From Ornatilinea sp. (GTDB taxonomy: Bacteria; Chloroflexota; Anaerolineae; Anaerolineales; Anaerolineaceae): a stretch of DNA of 64,000 nt. The stretch's first letter is position 1. Each line of letters starts with the position of its first letter. Below the pieces are notes generated by a model. The model saw only the letters and a list, made by a program, of their open reading frames with translations. It was not told where the DNA came from and made no database searches. A program made the position numbers and the translations under genes. The stretch lies in contig JAHDQE010000015.1 in assembly GCA_018433975.1 (NCBI GenBank), positions 1 to 64,000 of the forward strand, in the 5' to 3' direction. This document shows positions 35,649 through 44,641 of the stretch, piece after piece.

Positions 35649-36629
35649 TTAATTTACCCGTTGACGGGAATTCTTTTTCATTGAAGTCAGTAAATTATCT
35701 ACCATCTCCAGGGCATCATCGAAATTATCTCCCAGGTAGTTTCCTGGAATCTCTTCGATAAGCGAGGGTTGTGATAAGAAGATACTCCCGGTATAACCAA
35801 AAACTGGGGTGGGGCGAATTTTGCTGAGCATTTTTTCCATGGGTTTCATTTCAAAGGCAGTTTCTTCCATTGTCGCCGATAAAATAATCATTTTAGGATG
35901 CTCGTAGCTGGCATAATCTACCAGATCAATCAAGGGAATATCTGCGCCAAGATATTCTACACGGTACCCTTTGCTGCGCAAAAGCAGCGCAGTCATCAAA
36001 CTGCTGACTTCATGGTGTTCCGTTGGAGCGCAGCCGACCAGAAGGTAGGGAGCATTGCGGTGCGTGGGAAAAGTGTCTAATAAGGCAAGAAGTTTTTCGC
36101 GCAAAAAATTACTGGCAAAGTATTCGGTTGCAATCCGTATTTGTCCGTGATACCAGGCATCCCCGATATCCACCAGCGTAGGGGTAAGGATATCCATACA
36201 GATCGTATTCAGATCGTAGTTCTCACGAATTTCTTTCATGAGGGATGTGGCTGTTGCCTCATCATGTTTAATCAACGCACGGTATAATTTTTGTACATAT
36301 ATGTCCGGAGGCACATCGGTTTTTTTGTCCGGGGTGATGTTCGGTGTGGGGGGCAGTGCTTCGGGCCACAATCCATTCTTCTGCATATCCTTTAATTCAC
36401 TTGCAGCGCTGCTGATTGGAACACCTTTATCTACCCGACTTTTTAACCAGCGCAGGAGGGCAATATCTCGCTCTGAATAAATTCTGTATTTGTTGCCGGA
36501 CCGATGAGGCGTAAGGATAGAATGCCTTCTTTCCCATGCACGAAGGGTTACAGGGCGAATCCCTGTTTTTGTGGACACAGCCTTTATACGAAATTTTGGT
36601 TCGTCAGATAAGTCAATAATGGATGTCAT
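35649..36629 (-). CDS. MerR regulator with B12-binding-like domain, CarH-type paralogue without photoligands
   Basis: A MerR-type protein of about 326 residues, paralogous to the neighbour. The winged helix reads FRIKAVSTKTGIRPVTLRAWERRHSIL. In the bundle motif the Trp is kept (Trp159) but the next residue is Tyr160 instead of His, and Glu169 is followed by Tyr170 instead of His. The lower-ligand motif is EHHEVS (His206 kept, Gly changed to Ser). It may bind cobalamin but is unlikely to use CarH photochemistry, or may sense something else. An in-frame TTG ten codons upstream is an alternative start; no clear ribosome site decides. A strong promoter and a palindrome lie upstream. Confidence 0.82.
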   Translation of the reverse strand: MTSIIDLSDEPKFRIKAVSTKTGIRPVTLRAWERRHSILTPHRSGNKYRIYSERDIALLRWLKSRVDKGVPISSAASELKDMQKNGLWPEALPPTPNITPDKKTDVPPDIYVQKLYRALIKHDEATATSLMKEIRENYDLNTICMDILTPTLVDIGDAWYHGQIRIATEYFASNFLREKLLALLDTFPTHRNAPYLLVGCAPTEHHEVSSLMTALLLRSKGYRVEYLGADIPLIDLVDYASYEHPKMIILSATMEETAFEMKPMEKMLSKIRPTPVFGYTGSIFLSQPSLIEEIPGNYLGDNFDDALEMVDNLLTSMKKNSRQRVN

Positions 36630-36713
36630 TATTAATGTCGTATTGTGTAATTCCCTCAAATATTGGTAAATTAATTTAGGGGTGAATAAGAAAGTTTGTA
36701 TAATGTTATTGAG

Positions 36714-36743
36714 ATTTTATCATGTTGCTTAAGGGCTTGTCAA
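36714..36743 (-). promoter_or_regulatory. Promoter of the second MerR-B12 gene
   Basis: On the leftward strand TTGACA, an 18-base spacer and TAAAAT. AACATGATA and AACATTATA repeats, 19 bases apart, overlap its -10 and downstream region. Confidence 0.7.
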
Positions 36744-36759
36744 CAAAACCGCTGATTTC

Positions 36760-36772
36760 TAACATATTGTTA
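36760..36772. promoter_or_regulatory. Candidate operator palindrome
   Basis: TAACA-TAT-TGTTA, a perfect inverted repeat 17 bases upstream of the -35 of the second MerR-B12 gene. It could bind one of the two regulators. Confidence 0.35.
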
Positions 36773-36818
36773 ACCATTTGTTTAGGAAAAGCTTATTTTT
36801 CACGAGAATTAAAATAGA

Positions 36819-36867
36819 AAGACATTCAATCGGATATTACACCCATTTAATTCCGATTGAATGTCTT
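36819..36867. terminator. Long terminator hairpin
   Basis: AAGACATTCAATCGGA pairs perfectly (16 bp) with TCCGATTGAATGTCTT. It ends the leftward HAD-phosphatase transcript. Confidence 0.75.
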
Positions 36868-36880
36868 GAAAAATAAAAAA

Positions 36881-37684
36881 TTAAAACAGTTGTGCTTTTT
36901 CCAGCATTGCCGCCAGCAACCCGTTTTCTTTTATATTAATCACCTGATCGGCTTGCTTGCGGATAATTTCATTTGTAGTGGTGGGCGCGAAGGAATAATC
37001 CGAAAATTCAAACAGATCCAGATCGTTATCGCCATCACCTGCTGTGAGAACCGGGTTCCCTTCCAGATTCATGTGATGAATCAATTGCTCTACTCCGGTG
37101 CGCTTGCTGACGCCTTTGGGCTGGATATCGAACACGGCTTTCATGCTTCGCCCAAATTCTACAGGAAGCTCTGATAAGATCTCGATTAATTCATGGATGA
37201 TGGTTTCATCATCTGTGAGGCAGGTCATTTTCCCGAACTTGCAATGGAGCTCTTTTTCGGTGAAGGTTTTCCAGGGACTTTGAAACCGCGCCATCCATTT
37301 GCTGCCAAACTCATTAGGCCATAACAGATAATTGCCGTCTTCTTTCATCATCATGAAGCTGGTTTCAGGATAGCCCCAAAATATTTTAAATAATGCTTCT
37401 TGAACTTCATCCGGAAACTGAGTATAGTTGGCGAGTTGTCCATTGGGCAAATGGGCTGCTGCACCATTTTGGGTTACCATTGCAAAAGGTGCTTCTTTCC
37501 CAAGATACAATCCGTTGTGGTGGAAAGTAGTAAGAACGGATCCTCTGGGACGACCTGTACAAGGCAAAAATACGGCGTCTATATCATCTTTAGCGCCCAA
37601 GATTTCTCTATCCTTTGGATGCATCATCCCCTCTTTATCCAGAAGGGTTCCGTCTAAATCAAAACAAATAATAGGTTTTTTCAT
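36881..37684 (-). CDS. HAD-superfamily Cof-type phosphatase
   Basis: A 267-residue HAD IIB hydrolase: motif I FDLDGTLLD with nucleophile Asp8 and acid Asp10, a Cof-type C2B cap, then Lys in QPKGVSKRTGVEQL and motif IV AGDGDNDLDLFEFS. Such enzymes hydrolyse sugar phosphates or nucleotides in the cytoplasm; the substrate cannot be told. It lies next to the sugar locus and may share its role, but hairpins on both sides suggest an independent unit. The C-terminus ends QADQVINIKENGLLAAM, typical of the Cof group. Confidence 0.85.
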   Translation of the reverse strand: MKKPIICFDLDGTLLDKEGMMHPKDREILGAKDDIDAVFLPCTGRPRGSVLTTFHHNGLYLGKEAPFAMVTQNGAAAHLPNGQLANYTQFPDEVQEALFKIFWGYPETSFMMMKEDGNYLLWPNEFGSKWMARFQSPWKTFTEKELHCKFGKMTCLTDDETIIHELIEILSELPVEFGRSMKAVFDIQPKGVSKRTGVEQLIHHMNLEGNPVLTAGDGDNDLDLFEFSDYSFAPTTTNEIIRKQADQVINIKENGLLAAMLEKAQLF

Positions 37685-37758
37685 GCAGTGCTCACTCTAA
37701 ATGCAAAAGGTGCATTTTGAAAATTAATCGTTTATATCGTTAAAAAATAATATTTTAA

Positions 37759-37804
37759 CCTTCTCCTACGTATATGAATAAATGGATAAACGTAGAAGAA
37801 GGTC
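37759..37804. terminator. Terminator hairpin after the cupin gene
   Basis: ACCTTCTCCTACGT pairs with ACGTAGAAGAAGGT with one mismatch. On the leftward strand a T-rich stretch follows. It ends the cupin-kinase-mutase transcript. Confidence 0.7.
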
Positions 37805-37837
37805 TTAAGGTAAAAGTATTCTGGTTATTGCAAAGAT

Positions 37838-38233
37838 TTACTGAGCTTTATCCTTCAATAAGTCTTTGTTTGGAATGACACATAAGAAACCAAGCGGCTC
37901 ATCCCCCAGAGTGGTCAAAGAATGGGTTACCCATGGAGAGATGTAAACAATATCCCGAGGACCTACTTCATATTCCTCGTCCCCAATTTTTACCAATGCC
38001 CGTCCGTGAAGGATCAGAACACCATGGTCGTGGGCATGGTAATCTTCTAGAGTTGAATGTCCACCCGGTTGAACATTGAAGTAACGGAATACAAAGTATT
38101 CTGCCCCTTCATCCCAACCGATCATAACTTTTCCGCTGGCGCCTTTTGCTGCACCATCTGGATATTCCTTCGACTTTACGTCTTCCCAATCAAAAGAAAA
38201 ATCACTTCCTGTAAATCGATGTATTACGCTCAT
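37838..38233 (-). CDS. Cupin-domain protein
   Basis: A 131-residue single-domain cupin. Motif 1 is PGGHSTLEDYHAHDHGVLILHGRA, with His residues and Glu for metal binding, and motif 2 is VGPRDIVYISPWVTHSL. It could be a sugar isomerase-like or metal-dependent small enzyme, or a sensor. It lies 23 bp after the FGGY kinase gene in the same operon, SD AGGAGAT. The context suggests handling of the same sugar, for example epimerisation, but this is inference. Confidence 0.8.
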   Translation of the reverse strand: MSVIHRFTGSDFSFDWEDVKSKEYPDGAAKGASGKVMIGWDEGAEYFVFRYFNVQPGGHSTLEDYHAHDHGVLILHGRALVKIGDEEYEVGPRDIVYISPWVTHSLTTLGDEPLGFLCVIPNKDLLKDKAQ

Positions 38234-38256
38234 GGTTAATATCTCCTATACTGACG

Positions 38257-39705
38257 CTAAATTATATAACTTCTTTGTTGTAGTGCATCTATAAAACTTT
38301 GATACTTATCTTCATAAATGGAAATCCAGTGTTTTACCGGTTCCACTTCGACATCTCTTTGAACCATGTTTTTCACAGCTTTTGAAAGACTTCCAAACCA
38401 TGCTCCCGAAGCTGCTAATATCGCGGCGCCCATTGCTGATTCGCTGATGAGAGGACGGATCAGTGTCCGTTTAAGGATACTGGCGCGGATTTGAAGCCAT
38501 AGTTCGGAGCGGGCTCCGCCATCCGTAACAAAAATATTCTCTCCAACATCCGCTCCAATTTCTGAAAGGGTCTGGTATGCAAAAGCTTCCAGCAGGGCCA
38601 ATCCTTCTAATCCGGCGGCGAAAGTTTCCAGCTTTGAGGCGGCTTCGCCGATTAAGAAGCCCTGGGCTGTGGGAAACCGGAAGGGAAACCTTTCTCCGTC
38701 TCTCACCAATGGATAGCGGATGAGGGAAGTGGGCAGCCATTGGGCCGACTTCCTATCCAGTTCAGCGGGGTCTTCATGGGGGAACTCTTTAATAATCCAC
38801 TCTGAACCGGTATTACTGGCCCCGCCGGGCATCCACCACCCCTCAGGGTGCAAATGGCAATAGATCCGTTTTTGGGAATCTAACAGGATACCCCGTGTGA
38901 TCCCTTTAATAACCAATGTTGTGCCCAGTGAAGAAACCCATGATCCGGGTTCTGATGCACCAGAGGCAAATTGAGCGGCTGTGCCATCGGTAGCTCCTGC
39001 AAAAACAGGAACCCCTGCGGGCAATCCCGTTTCTATTGCAGCTTGATGACTGATTTCTCCAATCCTGTCGCCTGGTTTTACAACTCCCGGCAATTTATCT
39101 TTAGAGATTCCCAGTTCTTCTTCAATAAAATCCGGCCAATTTCTATTGATCAAATCATAACCGGTTTTAAGTGCGTTACTGTGGTCTGTCAGATTGAAAT
39201 TTCCTGTCAATTTTCCGGCGATGAAATCAGCTGCATGCACAAAAAGGTAAGTTTGCTGATAGATTTCCGGTTTTTCTTTCATCAACCAGACTATTTTGGG
39301 AAGAGCAAAGGAAGCGCTGAAAGCATACCCCAGTTGATTTTCAAGCGTTTCCCCGGCTTGATGAACTTCTTCTGCATAACTTCGGCTGCGGGCATCATTA
39401 TACATCAAAGCCGAATAAAGCGGCATCCCGGATTGATCAATTGGGAGTATTGTGCCCGAAGTCGAATCTATGGACAGTCCAACAATCCGGCTGTTGGATG
39501 GAAGCTGTGCAATTAGATCCCTTAAACATTCTTTGACGTTTTTCCACCAATCTAAAGGGTTTTGTTCGTGCCACCCGTTGGGGAGATCCTTATCCGCCTG
39601 CATATCCAGGTGGCAGCTTGCCGCTGCAATGCGCATCCCCTGATTATTGATTGCCAGTATACGAACACCCTGTGTGCCCAGGTCAATGCCTATAACCAAT
39701 TCCAT
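38257..39705 (-). CDS. FGGY-family carbohydrate kinase
   Basis: A 482-residue sugar kinase of the FGGY (xylulokinase-like) family. The N-terminal ATPase fold begins ELVIGIDLGTQGVRILAIN. LSIDSTSGTILPID and NDARS form the sugar pocket, and GATDGTAAQFASGA holds the catalytic Asp. The C-terminal FGGY-like segment contains FVTDGGARSELWLQIRASIL. It phosphorylates a ketose or polyol; substrate is not identifiable. It lies 16 bp downstream of the phosphohexomutase gene and upstream of the cupin. A second phosphorylation route beside the PTS in this locus would suggest handling of a non-PTS intermediate. Confidence 0.85.
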   Translation of the reverse strand: MELVIGIDLGTQGVRILAINNQGMRIAAASCHLDMQADKDLPNGWHEQNPLDWWKNVKECLRDLIAQLPSNSRIVGLSIDSTSGTILPIDQSGMPLYSALMYNDARSRSYAEEVHQAGETLENQLGYAFSASFALPKIVWLMKEKPEIYQQTYLFVHAADFIAGKLTGNFNLTDHSNALKTGYDLINRNWPDFIEEELGISKDKLPGVVKPGDRIGEISHQAAIETGLPAGVPVFAGATDGTAAQFASGASEPGSWVSSLGTTLVIKGITRGILLDSQKRIYCHLHPEGWWMPGGASNTGSEWIIKEFPHEDPAELDRKSAQWLPTSLIRYPLVRDGERFPFRFPTAQGFLIGEAASKLETFAAGLEGLALLEAFAYQTLSEIGADVGENIFVTDGGARSELWLQIRASILKRTLIRPLISESAMGAAILAASGAWFGSLSKAVKNMVQRDVEVEPVKHWISIYEDKYQSFIDALQQRSYII

Positions 39706-39721
39706 AGCTGCGTGTATCCTT

Positions 39722-41101
39722 CTATAAAGCCGCTTTTACTTTTGATAATTCAGCAGTAAGAGGGGACGATAAAATTGGAGCAATTTCTATAAAGCGATAA
39801 ATGATTCTTTCCAATGCGGAGATGGTCTTTCCTTCAAACCGCAGGGTAATTGCGGGCTCTGTGACGGATAATCGGACAATTCCCCAGCCATCTGGCCATT
39901 CTGCGCGAATCCCGTCCCTGGTGCTGATATTTGCCTTGCCCTTTAAGGATGTACCCAGTGTCTGAATGACTTGCCTGGCAGTATCTGAATCCATTTCCAA
40001 ACGGATGTCCGGAGTAATGGGATATGTTGGAATTTGATCTGCCAGTTCAGCAAGTGATTGATGGCTTTCTTTGATGAAACCGGCCATCAGAAGTGAAGCG
40101 ATCATTCCATCATCCCCATGAATTTGTCTGAAAAAGTGGTGTCCACTGATTTCTCCGGCGTAAGGGGCTTTTTCCTTCAAGAACGTGGATTTAATGAAAG
40201 TGTGCCCGGACCGCTCGAGAACCGGTTTTCCCTGAAAAGAGCGTACTGTTTCAGCAACAATTTGCGAGCATTTTTGATCATACACAATTGGGGCAGGGCC
40301 GGATTCCAGAGATTGTTTAACAAACAAGACGATCGCCTTATCGTTGGAGAGGGGGCGGCCCAGATGATCTACAAATGTGACCCGGTCTGCATCGCCGTCA
40401 AACGCAGCGCCAAAATCAGCATTTAAGTCGAGGACAGCTTTTTGAAGTGCTTTTAAATTCTTTTCCTTGGCGGGGTTGGCGGGGTGGTTCGGGAAATTGC
40501 CGTCAATCTTCTCATAGAGCAGCGTTAATTCAGCGCCAGTGGTTTCCCATATTTCTCTGGCGGTTAGTCCGGCCATCCCGTTGCCGCAATCCAGCACAAC
40601 GTGCATACCTTTAAGTGCGGGGGCAAATTGTTTTGCAAATTCGATATATTCCGGAAGGACATCCAAAGCGGTTAATTCGCCCGGCGTTGAGGGTGTTGTG
40701 AAAGGATTTGGCTGAGAAGAATTCTCCATGACTTCAGCAAATTGTGACATTTCTTCGGGTGTGATTGGTAAAGGGCCAAAAATCATTTTGAAACCATTGT
40801 CCTGTGCCGGGTTGTGTGATGCCGTAACCATAGCGCCCGCTTCAATTGCATACCGGTTCAGGGCAAAGTAAAAAACGGGGGTGGGGAGCATTCCAAGGTC
40901 CACCACGTCGCAGCCACTTTCTAAAAGACTGTGGATGAGGCTGTTTTTTAGAGCAGGTGTAGAGATGCGTCCATCTCCTCCCACCGCAACGGTGATTTTT
41001 CCGTGAATGGCTGCGATTGCTTTGCCCAATCTTACTGCATGATGATCCTGGAGTTCAGTACCATAGGGGCCTCGAATATCACAATGTTTATAAATACTCA
41101 T
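39722..41101 (-). CDS. Phosphomannomutase/phosphoglucomutase
   Basis: A 459-residue alpha-D-phosphohexomutase. TASHNP carries the phospho-Ser, FDGDADR binds the magnesium, and EISGHHF (residues from GEISGHHFF) is the sugar-binding loop. C-terminal domain 4 contains a phosphate-binding loop around RFEGKT. It interconverts 1- and 6-phosphosugars. Length and motif set match ManB/AlgC-type enzymes. The start is preceded by AAGG. It begins the leftward unit mutase-kinase-cupin. Confidence 0.9.
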   Translation of the reverse strand: MSIYKHCDIRGPYGTELQDHHAVRLGKAIAAIHGKITVAVGGDGRISTPALKNSLIHSLLESGCDVVDLGMLPTPVFYFALNRYAIEAGAMVTASHNPAQDNGFKMIFGPLPITPEEMSQFAEVMENSSQPNPFTTPSTPGELTALDVLPEYIEFAKQFAPALKGMHVVLDCGNGMAGLTAREIWETTGAELTLLYEKIDGNFPNHPANPAKEKNLKALQKAVLDLNADFGAAFDGDADRVTFVDHLGRPLSNDKAIVLFVKQSLESGPAPIVYDQKCSQIVAETVRSFQGKPVLERSGHTFIKSTFLKEKAPYAGEISGHHFFRQIHGDDGMIASLLMAGFIKESHQSLAELADQIPTYPITPDIRLEMDSDTARQVIQTLGTSLKGKANISTRDGIRAEWPDGWGIVRLSVTEPAITLRFEGKTISALERIIYRFIEIAPILSSPLTAELSKVKAAL

Positions 41102-41286
41102 GCAATTTACCTTTAATAAAAGCGTTTTTGCTCTTTTTGTATAAAAAAATAATTCCGAAGGTACTGTTTTTTGAAGATATTCTATAAATTAAAACACAGG
41201 AATATCGAAAAAGAATAAATTATTTGTTGAATATCTTAAAGTTGAAAAATAAGAAAGTGTGATACCGGTCCAAGGAATTAAAGTAT

Positions 41287-41343
41287 CCGCTTCGGATAGT
41301 AAATTTGAATATAGTTTTTCTTCAAATTGGATATCCGAAGCGG
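41287..41343. terminator. Long hairpin ending the dehydrogenase/aldolase unit
   Basis: CCGCTTCGGATA pairs with TATCCGAAGCGG, extended inside by AAATTTGAA/TTCAAATT. The 5' arm is itself a small palindrome (TATCCG-CTT-CGGATA). It separates the ADH-aldolase genes from the mutase unit. Confidence 0.65.
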
Positions 41344-41351
41344 TTTTGTTG

Positions 41352-42413
41352 TTATTTTGTCTTGGTTAATGAGGGCAGAATCATGGGTTTGAGAGATTCG
41401 CCTGCTTCTTTGTATAATTTGATGGCTTCAGGAACCTGATCCATACCGAAACGATGTGTAATTAAGGACTCTGCATCCAGACGTCCCGCCGCAATCATAT
41501 CCAACACTGCTGCGGTTTCAACATGTGTAGTGGAATAGGTGAAGTTCATCTTGATTTCGGAGAACCAGAGTTTATTCGGGTTGACCGCCCATTCAATTTT
41601 TGGATTAAGGGGTGTGCCAAAGTGGATGGTAGCACCTTTTTCACATAAGGACAGACCCTGATCCCACACTTTGATGTTGGGCACAGCAACGAATACGGCG
41701 TCTGCCAGGCGGCCATTATTGATTTCTTTGACCTTTTCAACAGGATCCACTTTACCGGGATTGATGGTGTGGGTAGCACCGTGTTTCAGACCTTGTTCGA
41801 GACGCCATTCATTTAAGTCCAGAACAATAATTTTCCCCGCAGGAGAGTGGCGGATAAGTTCCAGGTAACACATACCGATAAAGCCCATGCCAACGACTAC
41901 AATGGTGTCTCCGTGGCGAATAGGTGTAATTTTTACGCCCCGCAAAGTACAGGCAATGGGTTCAACCAGGGTCCCAACCTCAAATGATACATTGTCCGGC
42001 AGAAGCAGAGTGTCAAATTTGACATTTTCCTCAGGAACGCGGAAATATTCACACATTGAGCCCGGGTGCAGCCTGGATTTTGTAAAATTCTCACAGAGGG
42101 TATAGTTACCGCGATCGCATTGATGACAGGACATACATCCAACGTGGTGGTGAACATAAACCCGGTCTCCTACTTTAAACTTTGTTACACCTTCGCCTAC
42201 TTTTGCAACTACGCCGGTAGGTTCATGCCCCATTACCAGGGGGGCCCGGGGGATCATATAATATTCGGTTAGTTCGCTGCCACACAGACCACACGCTTCC
42301 ATTTTTACCAGTAATTCGCCGGGGCCGATTTCCGGTACAGGCCTTTCTTCCAGACGAACATCGGAATTGGTGTAATAAACAGCAGCCTTCATTGTTTTTG
42401 GTATTGAGCTCAT
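41352..42413 (-). CDS. Zinc-dependent polyol/alcohol dehydrogenase
   Basis: A 353-residue medium-chain dehydrogenase. Catalytic zinc residues are in CGLCGSEL and GHEPTGVV; structural zinc Cys residues form CMSCHQCDRGNYTLC. The NAD-binding fold is VVVGMGFIGMCYLELI. It resembles sorbitol or threonine dehydrogenases. Within the PTS locus it most likely oxidises a phosphorylated or free polyol. Strong ribosome site AAGGAGATG. It is the last gene of the dehydrogenase/aldolase unit. A similar second copy lies at 43247, so the two may act at different carbons or substrates. Confidence 0.85.
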   Translation of the reverse strand: MSSIPKTMKAAVYYTNSDVRLEERPVPEIGPGELLVKMEACGLCGSELTEYYMIPRAPLVMGHEPTGVVAKVGEGVTKFKVGDRVYVHHHVGCMSCHQCDRGNYTLCENFTKSRLHPGSMCEYFRVPEENVKFDTLLLPDNVSFEVGTLVEPIACTLRGVKITPIRHGDTIVVVGMGFIGMCYLELIRHSPAGKIIVLDLNEWRLEQGLKHGATHTINPGKVDPVEKVKEINNGRLADAVFVAVPNIKVWDQGLSLCEKGATIHFGTPLNPKIEWAVNPNKLWFSEIKMNFTYSTTHVETAAVLDMIAAGRLDAESLITHRFGMDQVPEAIKLYKEAGESLKPMILPSLTKTK

Positions 42414-42508
42414 GTAAATTCATCTCCTTGAAAAAACAATACTTATAGAAATTTTTAAAAAGAATATTCACCAGGACGGTGTAATTATGGCACCGTCCTG
42501 GTGGAAAA

Positions 42509-43210
42509 TTAATCTTCGAGCAATTTAGGATCGCTGGGGAGATTGTGCCGGTATTTTTTGCGCAGTTCAATCATTTTTTCAATGTTGGGTTTAGAAAGCC
42601 GTTTTTCCTCTCCAAGCTGGCTGGTGAAGTATTGAATTTCAGCAACCTGTTCCAGAACTTCGGTACGGGAAAAAGCCTGCCAGACATCATGCCCAAATGT
42701 AATTGAACCATGGTAAGGGAGCATGATCGCATCGTGATCAGGAATTAATTCAATGATTGAATCGCTTAATTCGGATGTGGTTGGTGTACCGTAAGGAGCA
42801 GTTGGAACTACTCCCAAAAAGAGCATGCCTTCTGTGAGCACCTGAGTATGCAATGAAAACCCTGCAGTGGTCAGAGCCACGGCGTGTGAAGTGTGAGCGT
42901 GGACTACCCCGCCTACATCCGGACGGCGGTGATAAACTTCCAGATGCATCGGAAGCTCAGAAGTGGGTTTTAAATTGCGATTGATCTCGTTCCCAGGGCC
43001 AACTTTTTCACCATTCATATCTACAACAATCAATTGATCCGGATGAAGATCAAATTTCATCACTCCACCGGGAGTCAAAAGGATTTTATCCTCACCCAAT
43101 CGTGCAGAGACATTTCCGGATGGTCCACGAATCAGGCCGCGGGAGTACAACATTGCACAGATACGACAAATGTCATCACGAAGTTGAGCTTCTTTTTTAT
43201 CAATAGACAT
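42509..43210 (-). CDS. Class II aldolase (fuculose/ribulose-phosphate type)
   Basis: A 233-residue zinc aldolase/epimerase of the AraD/FucA family. The zinc His residues are in VVHAHTSHAVAL and the third near MLPYHGSI. GPSGNVSARLGED and the acidic catalytic region are conserved. It would cleave a phosphorylated ketose to DHAP and an aldehyde, or epimerise a ketopentose phosphate. The frame is open nine codons upstream; I chose the ATG giving MSIDKKE because CAGGAGCGG lies before it. It is flanked by the two zinc dehydrogenases. Confidence 0.87.
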   Translation of the reverse strand: MSIDKKEAQLRDDICRICAMLYSRGLIRGPSGNVSARLGEDKILLTPGGVMKFDLHPDQLIVVDMNGEKVGPGNEINRNLKPTSELPMHLEVYHRRPDVGGVVHAHTSHAVALTTAGFSLHTQVLTEGMLFLGVVPTAPYGTPTTSELSDSIIELIPDHDAIMLPYHGSITFGHDVWQAFSRTEVLEQVAEIQYFTSQLGEEKRLSKPNIEKMIELRKKYRHNLPSDPKLLED

Positions 43211-43246
43211 AATCCGCTCCTGTTTTCTCTGTATCAAAAAGTTGTT

Positions 43247-44293
43247 TTATGCTGATAAATTGGGTTTGATCGCCACTTTTACGACTTCTCCAGCCGCCAT
43301 TTTCAAAAGAGCTTCTTCGACCTTTTCCAGAGGCATTTCCATCGAAATCAGTGATTTAGCATCCACTCTGCCGCTTGTGAGCAGTTCAAAAGCGATGAGA
43401 ACATCCAATGGAGAGGAATGATGGGTATTGTAAATAGTGGTTTCGCTGTAGTGAATGTGATGAACTTCAAGATCCATCCGATCTTCCGGTTTCAGCCCGC
43501 CGAACCACAGAACTCTACCGCCTTTGCGAACTGCTTTGAGAGAGGATTTCCAACCCGCCACGCTGCCAGTTGATTCAACACTGACATCCGAACCCCGGCC
43601 ATGTGTAAGGTCTTTGATGGCTTCAAGGGGATCAACTTTATTGGCGTTGATGATGTGGGTTGCGCCCAGTTTTTTCGCAACCTCAAGCCGGGTATCGCTG
43701 ATATCCACAGCTATGATGTTAGATGCGCCGCTATTCAGAGCCATTTGCAGATGCATTAAGCCTATTGGGCCTATGCCGATCAAAGCGGCCGATTCGCCCT
43801 GTTGGATCTTGAGCAACCTTTGGCCGTGAACCACGGTGGAAAGCGGTTCTAACAGTGCTACTTCTTCATAGGAATTGGCTTCAGGAATTTCAAAGGTGTT
43901 GATATCCACAATTCGTCCGGGAATGCGAATATATTCTGCAAAAGCGCCAAAATTGAACAGAATTGATTCACACATGTTTCCCTGACCGTGTTTACACAAG
44001 TAGCATGTTCCACATGGGGCGCTATTGTGAGGAACAACCCGCATTCCGGGCTTGAATTTTGTAACATTTTTTCCTGCTTCAACGACTTCGCCGACCAGTT
44101 CATGTCCAAGCACAGAACCCTTTGGGATCTCATGGTGCCCACGTTTATAGGTTTTAAGATCGGTACCGCAAGTGGTTGCTAAATGAACTTTGACCAGAAT
44201 ATCATCCGGTCCGATTTGTGGAATAGGCACTTCTCTGAGTTCAAGTTTCTGTGGCTCAATATAAACCATGCCGCGCATTGTTTGTTGTGACAT
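43247..44293 (-). CDS. Zinc-dependent alcohol dehydrogenase
   Basis: A 348-residue medium-chain dehydrogenase similar in layout to the copy at 41352. Catalytic zinc: TTCGTDL and GHELVGEVV; structural zinc: CGTCYLCKHGQGNMC; cofactor fold: ALIGIGPIGLMHLQMAL; acidic NAD-binding end VDISDTRL. It probably oxidises a sugar alcohol or phosphorylated derivative. SD GGAAAGG. It lies 39 bp after the small unknown gene and precedes the aldolase. Confidence 0.87.
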   Translation of the reverse strand: MSQQTMRGMVYIEPQKLELREVPIPQIGPDDILVKVHLATTCGTDLKTYKRGHHEIPKGSVLGHELVGEVVEAGKNVTKFKPGMRVVPHNSAPCGTCYLCKHGQGNMCESILFNFGAFAEYIRIPGRIVDINTFEIPEANSYEEVALLEPLSTVVHGQRLLKIQQGESAALIGIGPIGLMHLQMALNSGASNIIAVDISDTRLEVAKKLGATHIINANKVDPLEAIKDLTHGRGSDVSVESTGSVAGWKSSLKAVRKGGRVLWFGGLKPEDRMDLEVHHIHYSETTIYNTHHSSPLDVLIAFELLTSGRVDAKSLISMEMPLEKVEEALLKMAAGEVVKVAIKPNLSA

Positions 44294-44332
44294 TATTGTT
44301 TCCTTTCCAATAAGTTGCCGATAAAAAATTTT

Positions 44333-44629
44333 TTATTTTCCAAGATGTTTTTCTAAAATGGAAAAAATTTTAAGAGCTGTAGCATCCACAGTTTCTTGTG
44401 AAGCTGTGTCACTTTTTACGGTGAGACTCATTTCGCTTACAAAGGGGCTGGCGATAATATTTGCGAGGATCAGCCCCTCTTCGCCCGTGGTACGGGCTTG
44501 AACCAGAAATGCAATGGGGCGCATTTTATAAATTTCCATTTCCAGTTCGTTAAATGTTGCTTTACCTGCTTCAAAAACCTGTTCAGGCTTAATATCTTCC
44601 AGTTTTTGGGTAATACCATGACGTGGCAT
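44333..44629 (-). CDS. Small unknown protein of the PTS locus
   Basis: A 98-residue soluble protein with no recognised family. It has a mostly alpha/beta pattern: helix FEAGKATFNELEMEIYK, a strand IAFLVQAR, helix EEGLILANIIASPF, strand EMSLTV and a C-terminal helix. It has a strong ribosome site, TTTAGGAGAT, and starts 12 bp after the GpsA-like stop, so it is surely translated with that operon. It could be a subunit or a small regulator of a neighbouring enzyme. Confidence 0.7.
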   Translation of the reverse strand: MPRHGITQKLEDIKPEQVFEAGKATFNELEMEIYKMRPIAFLVQARTTGEEGLILANIIASPFVSEMSLTVKSDTASQETVDATALKIFSILEKHLGK

Positions 44630-44641
44630 AATGTATATCTC

